From: Acidiphilium sp. C61
GTDB lineage: Bacteria > Pseudomonadota > Alphaproteobacteria > Acetobacterales > Acetobacteraceae
Direction: 5' to 3'
Assembly: GCF_902712915.1 (NCBI RefSeq)
Contig: NZ_CACTIA010000005.1
Location: 2,070,001 to 2,134,000 of the forward strand
Length of the DNA: 64,000 nt
Part shown: piece after piece, positions 1-9,121 of the stretch
Position numbering within the stretch: position 1 is the stretch's first letter
Layout of the letters: the number at the start of each line of letters is the position of its first letter
Notes under the pieces: model-generated
The model's input: the letters and a program-made list of their open reading frames with translations, nothing else
Told to the model about the DNA's origin: nothing
The model's database searches: none
Program-made: the position numbers and the translations under genes

Positions 1-454
1 CCGAGGGTTTCACGATCGCGGTATTCCCCGCCGCGATCGCCGAGGCCAGCGGGCCGAGGGCGAGGTTCACCGGATAGTTCCACGGCGAGATGATCAGGCA
101 CACGCCGCGCGGCTCGTGGCGGATGCGCGCCCGCGTGCCGAGGGTGGCCAGCGTCGGCGCCGCGCGCTGCGGCGTCATCCACGCTTTCAGATGCCGCCGC
201 GCATGGCGGAGTTCCGCGAGCACCGGCAGGATCTCCGAGAGGTCCGCCTCCGTTTCGGGCTTGCCGAGATCGTCCTGCAAGGCGGCGTAAAGCCTTGGGC
301 GCCAGGCCTGCACCGCTGCCTCCAGCGCCCGCAGCTTGCCGATCCGCGCCGCCGCATCCGATCCGCGCAGCGCGAGCGCCCGCGCCCGCTGGCCGGCGAA
401 GATCGCCTCCAGCCCCGCGATCCCGCCCGATATCGTCGTCCCGATCACGTCCAT
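1..454 (-). CDS. Aldehyde dehydrogenase, N-terminal part (cut by window edge)
   Basis: The window opens inside this gene, so only the first ~151 residues are visible, starting at the ATG at 452-454 behind a [12 protein letters not shown] ribosome site. The visible part ends in the aldehyde dehydrogenase cofactor-binding stretch (ISPWNYPVNLALGPL, then AAGNTAIVKPS). The catalytic Glu and Cys lie outside the window. The short N-terminus and HEPRGVCLIISPWNYP wording resemble class 3/coniferyl-aldehyde-type enzymes, which oxidise an aldehyde to the acid with NAD(P)+. It starts 25 bp after the stop of the GMC oxidoreductase on the same strand, so the pair probably works as alcohol-to-aldehyde then aldehyde-to-acid. 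The substrate cannot be told. Confidence 0.85.
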   Translation of the reverse strand, partial: MDVIGTTISGGIAGLEAIFAGQRARALALRGSDAAARIGKLRALEAAVQAWRPRLYAALQDDLGKPETEADLSEILPVLAELRHARRHLKAWMTPQRAAPTLATLGTRARIRHEPRGVCLIISPWNYPVNLALGPLASAIAAGNTAIVKPS

Positions 455-479
455 CCCTACTCTCCTCGCTGCGGTTGCC

Positions 480-2105
480 TCAGCCCGTCGCCGCCGGCGG
501 CGCGTTGCGCGCGGCGCGGATGAACCCCGCCGCCTTCTCGCCGATCACCATGCAGGGCGCGCTGGTGTTGCCGCCGATCAGCCGCGGCATGATCGAGGCA
601 TCGGCCACCCGCAGACCGTCGATCCCGCGCACACGCAACCGGTCATCGACCACGGCCATCCCGTCCTGGCCCATCCGGCAGGTGCCCACCGGATGATAGA
701 TGGTTTCCGCCCCGGCGCGAATGAAATCGATCAGCGCCGCATCGTCCTGTCGCGCCGGCCCCGGATCGATCTCCCGCCCGCCGCTGAGGGAAGCGATCGC
801 TGGGCTCGCCATGATCCGCCGGCCGAGCTTCAGCCCCGCGAGCAGCTCGCCGAGATCGTCCGGATGGCTGAGATAGGCGGGATCGATCACCGGCTCGGCG
901 AACGGATCGGCGGAGCGCAGCGTGATGCTGCCGCGGCTCTTGGGCCGCAACTGGCAGCAATGCAGCGTCATCCCATGCCCCCAGACCGGCTTGCGCCCAT
1001 GGTCGCGCAGGATCGTCGGCAGGAAATGGAACTGGATTTCCGGCCGCCGCGATTCCGGCGTCAGCCGCGCGAAGCCGCCCGCCTCCGCCGCGTTGGACTG
1101 GAACATCCCGCTCCCATTGCGGCGATATTCGAAGAACGCCGCAATCGCGCGCGGCAGGGTGTTGCCCGCCACCCCGATGGAATTGCCGCTCCGGTCGGGC
1201 ACGATCACCGAGACGTCGAGATGGTCCTGCAGATTGGCGCCGACGCCGGGAAGCTCATGCACAAGCTCCACCCCGGCTCGCGCCAGCACCTCCCGCGGGC
1301 CGATGCCCGAGAGCTGCAGCAGTTGCGGCGAGTTGATCGCCCCGCCGCACAGGATCACCTCCCGCCGCGCCGCGATCCGCCGCATCGTCCCGCCGATCCG
1401 CACCTCGACGCCCACGGCCCGTTTTCCTTCGAGCAACACCCGCGCGACATGCGCGCCGGTCTCGATCCGCAGGTTCGCCCGCTGGCGTATCCCGTCGAGA
1501 AACGCGCGGGCGGCGGAAAACCGCCGGCCCTGCTTCTGCGTCACCTGATAGGGACCGACGCCTTCCTGCGCCGCGCCGTTGAAATCCGGGTTGGCCGGCA
1601 GCCCGGCCTCGACGCCGGCGCGGATGAACGCCGCCCCGAGCGGGTTCGGGTTGCCGAGATCGGCGACATTCAGCTCCCCCGCATCGCCGTGGAACGCATC
1701 CGCCCCGCGCTCGTTGCGCTCCATCGCCCGGAAGAGCGGGAACACATCCTCCCACCCCCAGCCCGGCGCGCCGAGATCGCGCCACTCGTCATAATCCTCC
1801 GGATGGCCGCGCATGTAGATCATCGCATTGATCGAGGATGATCCGCCGAGCGTCTTGCCGCGCGGCCAATATAGCCGCCGGTTGTTCAGTTCCGCCTGCG
1901 GCGCCGTATGGTAATACCAATTATAGGTCTTGAACCGCAGCAGGCCGACAATGCCGAGCGGGATGTCGATCATGCGCGAATGGTCCGGCTTCCCGGCTTC
2001 CAGCAGGCAGACGCGAACCTGCGGATCGGCACTCAGCCGGTTGGCGATCACCGCACCGGCAGACCCCGCGCCCACCACCACGTAATCGAAACTCTCGCTG
2101 CTCAC
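480..2105 (-). CDS. GMC-family FAD oxidoreductase (choline/alcohol dehydrogenase type)
   Basis: A flavoprotein of about 541 residues, the usual GMC length. It has the N-terminal FAD motif VVVGAGSAGAV, the GMC signature GGSSSINAMIYMRG near residue 85, and the C-terminal active-site block YHPVGTCRMG followed by GGNTSAP. It would oxidise an alcohol and pass electrons to a quinone or oxygen. The start is chosen as GTG at 2105: an AAGGAGG lies 9 bases upstream, whereas the ATG at 2114 directly abuts that site and the upstream ATG at 2144 has no good site. The gene is followed at 25 bp by an aldehyde dehydrogenase. A palindromic repeat doublet (2161-2255) lies in the upstream region. Choline, long-chain alcohol or polyethylene-glycol type substrates are all possible. 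Confidence 0.88.
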   Translation of the reverse strand: MSSESFDYVVVGAGSAGAVIANRLSADPQVRVCLLEAGKPDHSRMIDIPLGIVGLLRFKTYNWYYHTAPQAELNNRRLYWPRGKTLGGSSSINAMIYMRGHPEDYDEWRDLGAPGWGWEDVFPLFRAMERNERGADAFHGDAGELNVADLGNPNPLGAAFIRAGVEAGLPANPDFNGAAQEGVGPYQVTQKQGRRFSAARAFLDGIRQRANLRIETGAHVARVLLEGKRAVGVEVRIGGTMRRIAARREVILCGGAINSPQLLQLSGIGPREVLARAGVELVHELPGVGANLQDHLDVSVIVPDRSGNSIGVAGNTLPRAIAAFFEYRRNGSGMFQSNAAEAGGFARLTPESRRPEIQFHFLPTILRDHGRKPVWGHGMTLHCCQLRPKSRGSITLRSADPFAEPVIDPAYLSHPDDLGELLAGLKLGRRIMASPAIASLSGGREIDPGPARQDDAALIDFIRAGAETIYHPVGTCRMGQDGMAVVDDRLRVRGIDGLRVADASIMPRLIGGNTSAPCMVIGEKAAGFIRAARNAPPAATG

Positions 2106-2160
2106 GGCTTGCATCCTCCTTCGCCGGCCGGGTGCGCTGCGCACCCTGCGATCATCCTGT

Positions 2161-2255
2161 CAGATGATTCCATCCGATCGGATGATGCTCTATATTGTTG
2201 ATAACCAGAGCATCTTTATCCGCTCAGATGAGTCCATCCGATCGGATGATGCTCT
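2161..2255. repeat. Palindromic repeat doublet, copy R1
   Basis: Two hairpin-forming units separated by a TATTGTTGATAACC linker. The right unit (2207-2255) begins AGAGCATC and ends GATGCTCT, with an inner ATCCGATCGGAT-type palindrome. The left unit is a truncated copy of the same right half. The A at 2256 with the last two bases of the element makes the TAG stop codon of the leftward gene 2254-2874. Related copies lie at 16817, 27316, 42837 and 46166. Two GANTC sites (GATTC, GAGTC) fall inside. Confidence 0.9.
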
Positions 2256-2874
2256 AGGCCCGCGTCTCGTCCGCCTCCGGCTCCAGCAGCCAGCGGCCGA
2301 CCCGGTAGCGGAACTGTTCGGGCACGAACCAGTTGGGCTCGTGGCCGAGCAGCTTCTGGAAAAACCCGGCGGAGAAGGCGTGATCCTCCTGCGCGTTCTC
2401 GCGGAACGACCACCACGAACGCAGATCCCCGACCCCCGGATCGATTGTGGTGGCGACATGATATTCCTGTTCCAGCGTCGCCGAATGGACGGTGAGGCAG
2501 AAGATCATGCAGGCATAGGCTTCCGGCCAGAACCCGCCGGGCATCTCGCGCCGCGCCCGCATCGGGCTGCCGCTGGTGCGGATCGGCAGGTCGGAGACCA
2601 GTTCGCGGAAGGCGAGCGAGGAGGCGAATTCGAGAAACGCCGCCCGTTCTTCCTTCGGCACCGGCCGCTGCCGGTCGAGCGCCTCCAGCCAGCGGATGAA
2701 GATCTGGGTCAGCTTGCTGTCGTCGATCTCGAAGGCGCAGCCAAGCTCCTCGCCGACGCGGCCGACCACCCGGGCGAAGGCGGCCCTGAACCAGCGCAGC
2801 CGGCGGGCGGCGACGCGCAGCGGCTCGTTGGTGGGCGGCAGGTCCGCCCGCGAGAAGACCGGCTCGTCAGACAT
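2254..2874 (-). CDS. Conserved-looking hypothetical protein, coupled to upstream gene
   Basis: I do not recognise this protein. About 206 residues from the ATG at 2874, which overlaps the stop of the upstream gene by 8 bp. That overlap is the main reason for choosing this start over the longer frame beginning at 2928. It is soluble, rich in Trp/Phe/Arg, with no signal peptide or convincing membrane segment, and has a distinctive C-terminal half (YHVATTIDPGVGD, then SFRENAQEDHAFSAGFF). The stop codon TAG is formed with the last bases of a palindromic repeat, so the original C-terminus may have been altered by insertion of that element. It probably acts with the product of 2867-3598. Confidence 0.75.
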   Translation of the reverse strand: MSDEPVFSRADLPPTNEPLRVAARRLRWFRAAFARVVGRVGEELGCAFEIDDSKLTQIFIRWLEALDRQRPVPKEERAAFLEFASSLAFRELVSDLPIRTSGSPMRARREMPGGFWPEAYACMIFCLTVHSATLEQEYHVATTIDPGVGDLRSWWSFRENAQEDHAFSAGFFQKLLGHEPNWFVPEQFRYRVGRWLLEPEADETRA

Positions 2875-3598
2875 TGTTGCGATACTTCTCGAGCAGCGCG
2901 ACCAGCCCGGTCTCGTCCCGCTCGGCAAAGACGAAGGCGACGCGTTCGGCGATGGCGGCGGCGATGTCGGCGGCCGAGATCAGCGCCGCCTCGCTCTCCT
3001 CCGGGCTGCGTGCGACCAGCAGCCAGAGCATCACCGCGAAGATCGTCACCGGTCGCACCGCCGGTGCGGCGACGACGCAGCGCGGATCGACATGCGCGCC
3101 GCGGATCACCTGCCGGTCGACCAGCTGCATCGCCAGCCCCGCCGCGAGTTGCCCGCCGCTGGCCTGGCGCCGCCCGGGCAGCACCTGCCAGCGCTTCACC
3201 GCCTCGCGCGCGGCAAGCTCGCTGACGAACAGCGTGTCCGAGCCGATATGCTTCAGCACGAGGCTGAGCGCGGTATACAGCGTCGAGGCGAGCGAGGGGC
3301 CGATCGGCGCATTGCCGTGCAACTCGTCGAGCGTGGTGGTCAGGTCCTCTTCATGGCCGAAGGCCTGGCGCGCCGCGCGCGAGGCCATCCGGTCGAACTC
3401 CTCGGCGATCCGCTCCATCTCCGCGATCACCGCGGTCGCCAGCCGGGAAGCGATGCACATCTCGCCGCCGCCCATCGCGCCGCCGGCCACTTCCCGCGCC
3501 GTCTCTCCCCCGCGCCGGACGACGTGCCGCAGGCGCCGCAGGCCTTCGCGCAACGGCAGGGGATCGGGCTGAAAGGGCAGGTTCATCGCCATAGCCAT
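2867..3598 (-). CDS. Hypothetical protein, first gene of a coupled pair
   Basis: I cannot assign a function. 243 residues starting at 3598 (MAMAMNLPF; internal ATGs at residues 3 and 5 are alternatives). It has a basic N-terminal third, a helical middle, and a short hydrophobic stretch PVTIFAVMLWLLVA near residue 182 that is too isolated to call a membrane anchor with confidence. Its last codons contain the ATG of the next gene (8-bp overlap), which implies translational coupling. The gap to the upstream HPr-EI gene is 64 bp on the same strand, so read-through from the PTS operon is possible. Reading frame and coding bias (GC at third positions) support a real gene. Confidence 0.75.
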   Translation of the reverse strand: MAMAMNLPFQPDPLPLREGLRRLRHVVRRGGETAREVAGGAMGGGEMCIASRLATAVIAEMERIAEEFDRMASRAARQAFGHEEDLTTTLDELHGNAPIGPSLASTLYTALSLVLKHIGSDTLFVSELAAREAVKRWQVLPGRRQASGGQLAAGLAMQLVDRQVIRGAHVDPRCVVAAPAVRPVTIFAVMLWLLVARSPEESEAALISAADIAAAIAERVAFVFAERDETGLVALLEKYRNNV

Positions 3599-3662
3599 CC
3601 ATCGACTTGAACATTGACCGGCATATCACAGGCGGCGTGCGGTGCCGAGATGGCCCGCACCC

Positions 3663-5645
3663 TCAGATCAGCGTCACAACCTCCTTTGCCCGCAGCACCG
3701 CGGCCGGGGTCATGCTCAGCTCGGTCAGGCCGAGCTGCACGAATCGCGGAATGAGATCGGGCCGCGCCGCCGCCTCGCCGCACATGCACACCGGAATCCC
3801 CGCCCGCTGGCCTGCCGCCGCCACCATCTCGATCGCCCGCATCACCGCCGGATGATCCGGCCGGTTCAGCCCCGACACGCGCGGGTTCATCCGGTCGGCG
3901 GCCATGATGTATTGGGTGAGGTCGTTGGTGCCGATCGAGAAGAACGCGACCTCGGCGGCCAGGCTGTCGGCCAGCAGCGCCGCCGCCGGGGTCTCGATCA
4001 TGATGCCGAGCGGAGGCACCGCGTGCGGAATGCCGGCGGCGGCGAGTGCCGCCCGGCAGGTCTCGATCAGGGCGCGGGTGCGGCGCAGCTCGTCCGGGTC
4101 GCTGACCATCGGCAGCATGATCCGCAGGTTGCCATGCACGGCGGCGCGCAGCAGGGCGCGCAGCTGCACCCCGAACAGCTCTGGCCGGTCGAGGCAGTAG
4201 CGCAGGCCGCGCCAGCCGAGGAACGGGTTGTCCTCGGCCGGAATGTCGATCCCCGGCACCGGCTTGTCGCCGCCGACATCGAGGGTGCGGATCGTGACGT
4301 GATGGCCCGGAAACGCGGTCGCGAGGCGCGCATAGGCCGCCACCTGCTCGTCCTCGCCCAGCGGGCGGCGCGCCTCGATGAACAGAAGCTCGGTGCGGAA
4401 CAGCCCGATCCCCATCGCGCCTTCCTGCCGCGCCACCCCGATTTCGCCGACCGAGCCGAGATTGGCGGCGATCACGATCGCCTCGCCCGCGCGGGTGCGC
4501 GGCGCGACGTCGCGGAACCGGGCAAGCGCATCCCGCGCGGCGCTTTCCCCGCGCGCCCGCGCCCGCAGCGCCGAAAGCGTCGCCGCGTCGGGGTCGATCA
4601 CCACGTCCCCGCAGCTGCCATCCAGCCCGATCATCGTGCCGTCCGCCACCTGTTCCAGCCCGGCAATGCCGAATACGGCCGGAATCCCCCGGGTGCGGGC
4701 GATGATCGCGGCATGGGCGGTGGCGGCGCCGCGCGTGCAGACGATGCCGCCGATCCGCGCGCCGGGCGCGCGCGCAAGATCCCAGGCGGTCAGTTCGTCG
4801 GCGATGATGATGGCGCCTTCCGCGATCGTCGCGATCGAGGGGTCCTGGCGGCCGAGACAGGCAAGGGCGATGGCGCGCGAGACGCTCAGCACATCCTCGG
4901 CGCGGGCCTGCATGTAGGCGTCGCTGAGGCCGGCGAAGGTGGCGGCAAGCTCGCCGCCGGCATCTAGCACGGCGGTCACCGCGTCCATCCCCTCGGCGAT
5001 CCGCAGCCGGATGGCGGCATCGAGATCGGCGTCGCGCACGATTTCGACCAGCGCCGCGGCAATCCCGCCGATCTGCGCATCGTCGCTTTCCGGTGCGAGG
5101 GCGGTGCACTGCCCGAGTGAAGCTGCCGCCCGCGCCACCGCTGCGTCATACCGCGCCGCCTCGGCGGGGCGCGCGGCTTCCGGCACATGGTGATGTGGCG
5201 GCTCCAGCGTCTCGGGAAAATACCGGAAGGCCGGGCCGAGCGCCACGCCGGGGCTGGCACCGGTGCCGCGCCGCGCTGCCGGCGCCAGCGGTGCGGCCGC
5301 GCTGCCCGCAGCACCGGGCGATGCGGTGTCATGCGCGGCCGGGGGCGCGAGCGGCGATGAAGTGCCCTCGTCCTCGGTTTCGAGAAACCGCGTCAACTCC
5401 TCGAGCGCCGCCGCGGCATCGGCGCCCTCGGCGCGCAGCACGATCTCGGCGTTTTCCTTCACCGCGAGCAGCATCAGCTTCACCGCGTTCTTGGCGCTCG
5501 CGCTCTTGCCGCCATGGTCGAGCCAGAGCTCCGCCGCATAGCCCCGCGCCCGCTTGACGAACTGCGCCGCCGGCCGCGCGTGCAGCCCGTCGCGGATGCG
5601 GACGATGACGCGGCGTTCGAGGGTCAGATGATCGTCGCTCAACAT
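3663..5645 (-). CDS. HPr-Enzyme I fusion, PEP-protein phosphotransferase
   Basis: 660 residues: an HPr domain (about 10-92) with phosphoacceptor His22 in DGLHARPA, an Ala/Pro-rich linker (95-127), then a full Enzyme I domain from about residue 128 (GTGASPGVALGPAF). EI has its phosphorylated His311 in GAATAHAAIIAR and the C-terminal PEP-binding motifs IMIETPAAALLAD, IGTNDLTQY and PVCMCGEAA. It takes phosphate from PEP and passes it to EIIA, here most likely SrlB encoded at 14205-14588. The ATG overlaps the end of acoC by 7 bp, so it is the last gene of the acoABC operon. A fusion of the two general PTS proteins inside a catabolic operon suggests a dedicated relay and not the nitrogen-PTS. Confidence 0.92.
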   Translation of the reverse strand: MLSDDHLTLERRVIVRIRDGLHARPAAQFVKRARGYAAELWLDHGGKSASAKNAVKLMLLAVKENAEIVLRAEGADAAAALEELTRFLETEDEGTSSPLAPPAAHDTASPGAAGSAAAPLAPAARRGTGASPGVALGPAFRYFPETLEPPHHHVPEAARPAEAARYDAAVARAAASLGQCTALAPESDDAQIGGIAAALVEIVRDADLDAAIRLRIAEGMDAVTAVLDAGGELAATFAGLSDAYMQARAEDVLSVSRAIALACLGRQDPSIATIAEGAIIIADELTAWDLARAPGARIGGIVCTRGAATAHAAIIARTRGIPAVFGIAGLEQVADGTMIGLDGSCGDVVIDPDAATLSALRARARGESAARDALARFRDVAPRTRAGEAIVIAANLGSVGEIGVARQEGAMGIGLFRTELLFIEARRPLGEDEQVAAYARLATAFPGHHVTIRTLDVGGDKPVPGIDIPAEDNPFLGWRGLRYCLDRPELFGVQLRALLRAAVHGNLRIMLPMVSDPDELRRTRALIETCRAALAAAGIPHAVPPLGIMIETPAAALLADSLAAEVAFFSIGTNDLTQYIMAADRMNPRVSGLNRPDHPAVMRAIEMVAAAGQRAGIPVCMCGEAAARPDLIPRFVQLGLTELSMTPAAVLRAKEVVTLI

Positions 5646-7000
5646 GCAACCTCCGCGCGGTCCGGGTGGCTCGGCAGCCGCCCCTGCGCGCCGCGCAGGG
5701 TCTCGGCCAGGATGTCGGCAACCGCGCCGGTCGCCTCAATCTGCGGCATGTGGCCGCAGTCATCAAGCAGGTGCAGGGCGAAGCGCCCCGGCGCCGCGAG
5801 CGCGTGCCGCCAGGGAATGATCCGGTCCTGCCGCCCCCAGACGATCCGCGCCGGGGTGGCGATGGCGCCGCCCTGCCAGCGCAGCCGGGCCGATTGCGTG
5901 CCGTCGGGAAAGCACGCCGCAGCGAGGCGCCGGCGGAAGTCGCAGCGCTCTGGCGCTTCGCCGCCCTCCAGCGTCGCGCGCAACAGCGCGGCATCGGCGC
6001 GGGCGGGGTCTGCGAACAGACGCTCCATCCAGGGACGCAGGCTGTCCGGCGCGCGGGCGCGCAGGATCCCGTCAAGTGCTGCGGTGTCGATCTCGGCGCC
6101 GAGCCCGGCCGGGGCCAGCAGCACCAGCGAGGCCGCGTCGATCCGCCCATCGAGGGCGATCCGCGCCGCCAGCGCGCCGCCGAGCGAATGGCCGACCAGA
6201 TGCGCGGCGCCGATGCCCTCCGCTCGCAGCCCGGCGATCGCGGCCTCGGCCAGCGCCTCGAAGGATGCCTCCCCGCTGTCGGGTGCCGCGCCGTGGCCGG
6301 GCAGGTCGAGGGCCAGCAGCGGCGGACAGGCCGCGCCGGCGCGCTGGGCGAGGGCCGCGATCAGCCCGTTCCAGGCCAGCGCCTCGGAGGCGAAACCGTG
6401 CAGGAACACCACCGGCGTAACATCCCGTCCGCCATCCCGCCCGCCGGCCCGCCGCACCGGCAGCAGGCCCGCGCGCGCCGTTGCGGCCGGCCGCGCCGCC
6501 CGGGACGCTGCATCCCGCGTGTGGCGGGCGACATCGAGCCGGGTGATCCGTCCGCGCGGCCCGGAGCCGGCGATGGCGGCGAGGTCCATCCCCTCGCTGC
6601 GGGCGAGCCGCCGCGCCAGCGGCGTTGCCCGCAGCAGTGCCGCGTCATCTGCCGCAACGGGTGCGGATATCGGCGCTGGCAGGGGCGCGGCCGGCGGCAC
6701 CGGTGCCGGCGCGGAATCCGGTCCCGCGCTTGCGGCAGGTGCCGCCGCGGGTGCCGCCTCGCCGGGGGCGAGCAGATAGGCGACCACGCTGCCCACCGCG
6801 ATCTCCCCTCCCTCCGGCCCGGCGACGATGTGCAGGATTCCCCCGGCGGTTGCCTCGATTTCCATCGCCGCCTTGCTGGTCTCGATCTCGAACAGCGGCG
6901 CGCCGGGCGTCACCGCCTCGCCCTCCTGCACGAGCCAGCGGGCGATCCGCCCGGCCTGCATGTCCATGTCGACACGCGGCAGGATGATCTCGACGGCCAT
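5639..7000 (-). CDS. acoC: Dihydrolipoamide acyltransferase (E2) with alpha/beta-hydrolase domain, AcoC type
   Basis: About 453 residues from the ATG at 7000 (GGAGAATAGCC upstream). The lipoyl domain covers residues 1-80 with attachment Lys43 in ETSKAAMEIEA. An Ala/Pro linker follows, then a peripheral-subunit-binding domain (RATPLARRLARSEGMDL...GPRGRITRLDV) near 170-205, and a C-terminal alpha/beta-hydrolase fold (VVFLHGFASEALAWNG, GHSLGGALAARIAL). This replaces the classical CAT catalytic domain, as in AcoC of acetoin dehydrogenase complexes. It should take the acyl group from E1 (AcoAB) and give acetyl-CoA. It starts 2 bp after the acoB stop and overlaps the HPr-EI gene. No E3 (lipoamide dehydrogenase) gene is present in the window. 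Confidence 0.88.
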   Translation of the reverse strand: MAVEIILPRVDMDMQAGRIARWLVQEGEAVTPGAPLFEIETSKAAMEIEATAGGILHIVAGPEGGEIAVGSVVAYLLAPGEAAPAAAPAASAGPDSAPAPVPPAAPLPAPISAPVAADDAALLRATPLARRLARSEGMDLAAIAGSGPRGRITRLDVARHTRDAASRAARPAATARAGLLPVRRAGGRDGGRDVTPVVFLHGFASEALAWNGLIAALAQRAGAACPPLLALDLPGHGAAPDSGEASFEALAEAAIAGLRAEGIGAAHLVGHSLGGALAARIALDGRIDAASLVLLAPAGLGAEIDTAALDGILRARAPDSLRPWMERLFADPARADAALLRATLEGGEAPERCDFRRRLAAACFPDGTQSARLRWQGGAIATPARIVWGRQDRIIPWRHALAAPGRFALHLLDDCGHMPQIEATGAVADILAETLRGAQGRLPSHPDRAEVAC

Positions 7001-7002
7001 GG

Positions 7003-8034
7003 CTATTCTCCGCGCTCGATCAGCCGGGCGGCGGCTGCCTCGATGTCCTCGACCTGCGGCACCGCGGCGCGTTCGAGGCCGGGCGCGTAGGGGATCGGGC
7101 AATCGGCGCCGCCAAGCCGGCGGATCGGCGCGTCCAGCCGGTCGAACGCCGCGCTCTCGGCGATGGCAGCACTGATCTCGGCGCCGATCCCCAGCATCTT
7201 CACCGATTCATGGACGCAGAGCAGCCGCGTCGTCCGGGTCACGCTGTCGATCAGCGTCGCGGTGTCGAGCGGGCGGAGCGAGCGCAGGTCGATCACCTCG
7301 GCCTCATGCCCCCGCCCGGCGAGGCGTTCCGCCGCCTCCAGCGCGCGATGCACCATCAGCCCGGTGGCGACGATGGTCAGATCCCGCCCGGGACGGCGGA
7401 TCACCGCCTTGCCGATCGGCACGCGATAGGCCTCGGAAGGGACCGGGCCGGCCATCTTGTAGAGCAGCTTGTGCTCGAAGATCACCACCGGATCGGGATC
7501 GTCGATCGCGGCGAGCAGCAGCCCCTTGGCGTCGTGCGGGGTGGCGGGCTGCACCACTTTCAGCCCCGGCACATGCGCGAACCAGGCTTCGAGGCTCTGG
7601 CTGTGCTGTGCGGCGGCGCCGGTTCCCGCGCCCGCCGGCATGCGGATGACCAGCGGAACCGAGGCATTGCCGCCGAGCATGTAGCGCAGCTTGGCGGCCT
7701 GGTTGACGATCTGCTCCATCGCCAGCGTGGCGAAATCCGAGAACTGGAATTCCAGCACCGGCCGGCTGCCGGCCAGGGCCGCGCCCACGGCGATGCCGGC
7801 GGCGCCAAGCTCGGCGATCGGCGTGTCGATCACCCGGTCCTCGCCAAAGAGATGCACAAGATCCCGCGTCACCTGGAACGCGCCGCCATACACGCCGATA
7901 TCCTCGCCGAGCAGGAAGACGCGCGGATCGGCCTCCAGCGCGCTGCGCAGCGCCTCGTAGATCGCATCGGCATAGCTGATCTCGCGCCGCGCCGCCGCCT
8001 CCGGTGCGGCATCGAGGCTGACGATGGCGTTCAT
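7003..8034 (-). CDS. acoB: TPP-dependent dehydrogenase E1 beta subunit (AcoB-like)
   Basis: 343 residues, the normal length for E1-beta of acetoin or 2-oxo acid dehydrogenases. Family motifs include [41 protein letters not shown] and the C-terminal [16 protein letters not shown]. Together with AcoA it forms the thiamine-pyrophosphate E1 that cleaves an acyloin or decarboxylates a 2-oxo acid and loads the acyl group onto the E2 lipoyl arm. The start overlaps the acoA stop by 4 bp (ATGA type) and its stop lies 2 bp before the E2 start, a tight operon. The true substrate may be a phosphorylated 1-deoxy ketose and not acetoin (see findings). Confidence 0.9.
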   Translation of the reverse strand: MNAIVSLDAAPEAAARREISYADAIYEALRSALEADPRVFLLGEDIGVYGGAFQVTRDLVHLFGEDRVIDTPIAELGAAGIAVGAALAGSRPVLEFQFSDFATLAMEQIVNQAAKLRYMLGGNASVPLVIRMPAGAGTGAAAQHSQSLEAWFAHVPGLKVVQPATPHDAKGLLLAAIDDPDPVVIFEHKLLYKMAGPVPSEAYRVPIGKAVIRRPGRDLTIVATGLMVHRALEAAERLAGRGHEAEVIDLRSLRPLDTATLIDSVTRTTRLLCVHESVKMLGIGAEISAAIAESAAFDRLDAPIRRLGGADCPIPYAPGLERAAVPQVEDIEAAAARLIERGE

Positions 8035-9041
8035 GCCGCGATCCCCCCGGCATAGACATCGCGCGTCACCTCGCGCGGGTCCGGCGCGGGACTGCCCTCG
8101 GCAAAGGCGATCGCGGCGGCGATCTCCGCCTCGACGCCCTCGCGCAACGCGGCGATGCCGGCCGCATCCAGCACACCGGCATCGAGCATCGCCCGCTCAA
8201 GCCGCTGGATCGGGTCGAGCCCGCGCCAGTGCTCGATCTCCTCCTTGGTGCGGTAGCGGTTGCGGTCGCTGCGCGAATGGCCGCGCAACCGATAGGTTTC
8301 CGACTCGATCAGGCTGGGCCCGTGGCCGTCCCGCGCGCGGGCGATCGCCGCTCCCGCCGCGCGGTGAACCGCGAACAGGTCGTTGCCGTCGACCCGTACG
8401 CCCGGCATCCCATAGGCCCGCGCCCGCTCGGCCACCTGCGGCACCGCCATCGAGCGTTTGGTCGAGACCGACATGCCATATTTGTTGTTTTCGCAAACAA
8501 ATATCACGGGCAGCTTCCAGAGGCCGGCCATGTTCAGGGCCTCGTGGAAGGCGCCCTCGTTCACCGCGCCATCGCCGAAGAAGCACATCACTACAGCACC
8601 GCGACGCTGCTGGCGGATGGCGAGGGCCGCACCCGTCGCGATCGGCAGGCCGCCGCCGACGATGCCGTTGGCGCCGAGATTGCCGCCCTCGATATCGGCA
8701 ATATGCATGGAGCCGCCGCGGCCGCGGCAATAGCCGGTCTCGCGGCCGAAGAATTCGGCAAACATCCTTGCGACGTCAGCGCCCTTGGCGATGCAGTGGC
8801 CGTGGCCGCGATGCGTCGAGGTGATGTAGTCGCGGGCGTCGAGATCGAGGCAGGCGCCGACCGCGCTGGCTTCCTGGCCGATCGAGAGATGCATCGTGCC
8901 GTGGATTGCGCCGCGCATATAGGCTTCCTCCGCCGCCTCCTCGAAGCGGCGGATCAGCAACATCCGCCGCAGCGCCTCGCGCTGGCGCGCCGCGTCGGGT
9001 GGCGCGGCTTGGGTCAGGGTGTCGGCGATCGGCTGATCCAT
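8031..9041 (-). CDS. acoA: TPP-dependent dehydrogenase E1 alpha subunit (AcoA-like)
   Basis: 336 residues. The TPP-binding signature is complete: [20 protein letters not shown]...FVCENN. The preceding [15 protein letters not shown] block ([14 protein letters not shown]) and [18 protein letters not shown] are typical of AcoA/PdhA alpha subunits. First gene of the operon acoA-acoB-acoC-HPr/EI. GGAGC precedes the ATG at 9041. A consensus-like promoter with overlapping inverted repeat lies just upstream (9091-9121). Unusually, the codons for IFVCENNKY use AT-rich choices (ATA, TTT, GTT, AAA, TAT) that create a 27-bp palindrome at 8478-8504 matching the promoter half-site, so the gene may carry an internal operator. 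Confidence 0.9.
   Translation of the reverse strand: MDQPIADTLTQAAPPDAARQREALRRMLLIRRFEEAAEEAYMRGAIHGTMHLSIGQEASAVGACLDLDARDYITSTHRGHGHCIAKGADVARMFAEFFGRETGYCRGRGGSMHIADIEGGNLGANGIVGGGLPIATGAALAIRQQRRGAVVMCFFGDGAVNEGAFHEALNMAGLWKLPVIFVCENNKYGMSVSTKRSMAVPQVAERARAYGMPGVRVDGNDLFAVHRAAGAAIARARDGHGPSLIESETYRLRGHSRSDRNRYRTKEEIEHWRGLDPIQRLERAMLDAGVLDAAGIAALREGVEAEIAAAIAFAEGSPAPDPREVTRDVYAGGIAA
8478..8504. promoter_or_regulatory. Putative intragenic operator, perfect inverted repeat in acoA
   Basis: ATATTTGTT and AACAAATAT flank a 9-base centre. The arms contain the same ACAAATAT half-site seen at the acoA promoter (9091, 9111) though facing the other way. It sits in an AT-rich island made of rare codons in an otherwise very GC-rich gene. 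Binding by the SorC regulator is inferred. Confidence 0.5.
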
Positions 9042-9090
9042 GGGGGCTCCGTTTTCCTCTGCGCCTCGACGTTGTCGGCATTGGCTTGAA

Positions 9091-9121
9091 ACAAATATCC
9101 AAGCAATATGATATTTGTCAA
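9091..9121 (-). promoter_or_regulatory. acoA promoter with overlapping SorC-type operator
   Basis: On the minus strand a perfect TTGACA -35 box (9121-9116) is followed at 17-18 bases by an ATATTT/TATTTG -10-like element. Half-sites ACAAATAT (9091-9098 on the plus strand) and ATATTTGT (9111-9118) form an inverted repeat with 12-base spacing that covers both boxes. A bound regulator would block RNA polymerase. The regulator is presumed to be the SorC protein encoded next door. Confidence 0.6.

Noticed and set aside
2161..2255. Rho-independent terminator
   Set aside because: The hairpins lack a T-run and recur as conserved doublets with linkers at five loci, so they are treated as a repeat family even though they may also end transcripts.
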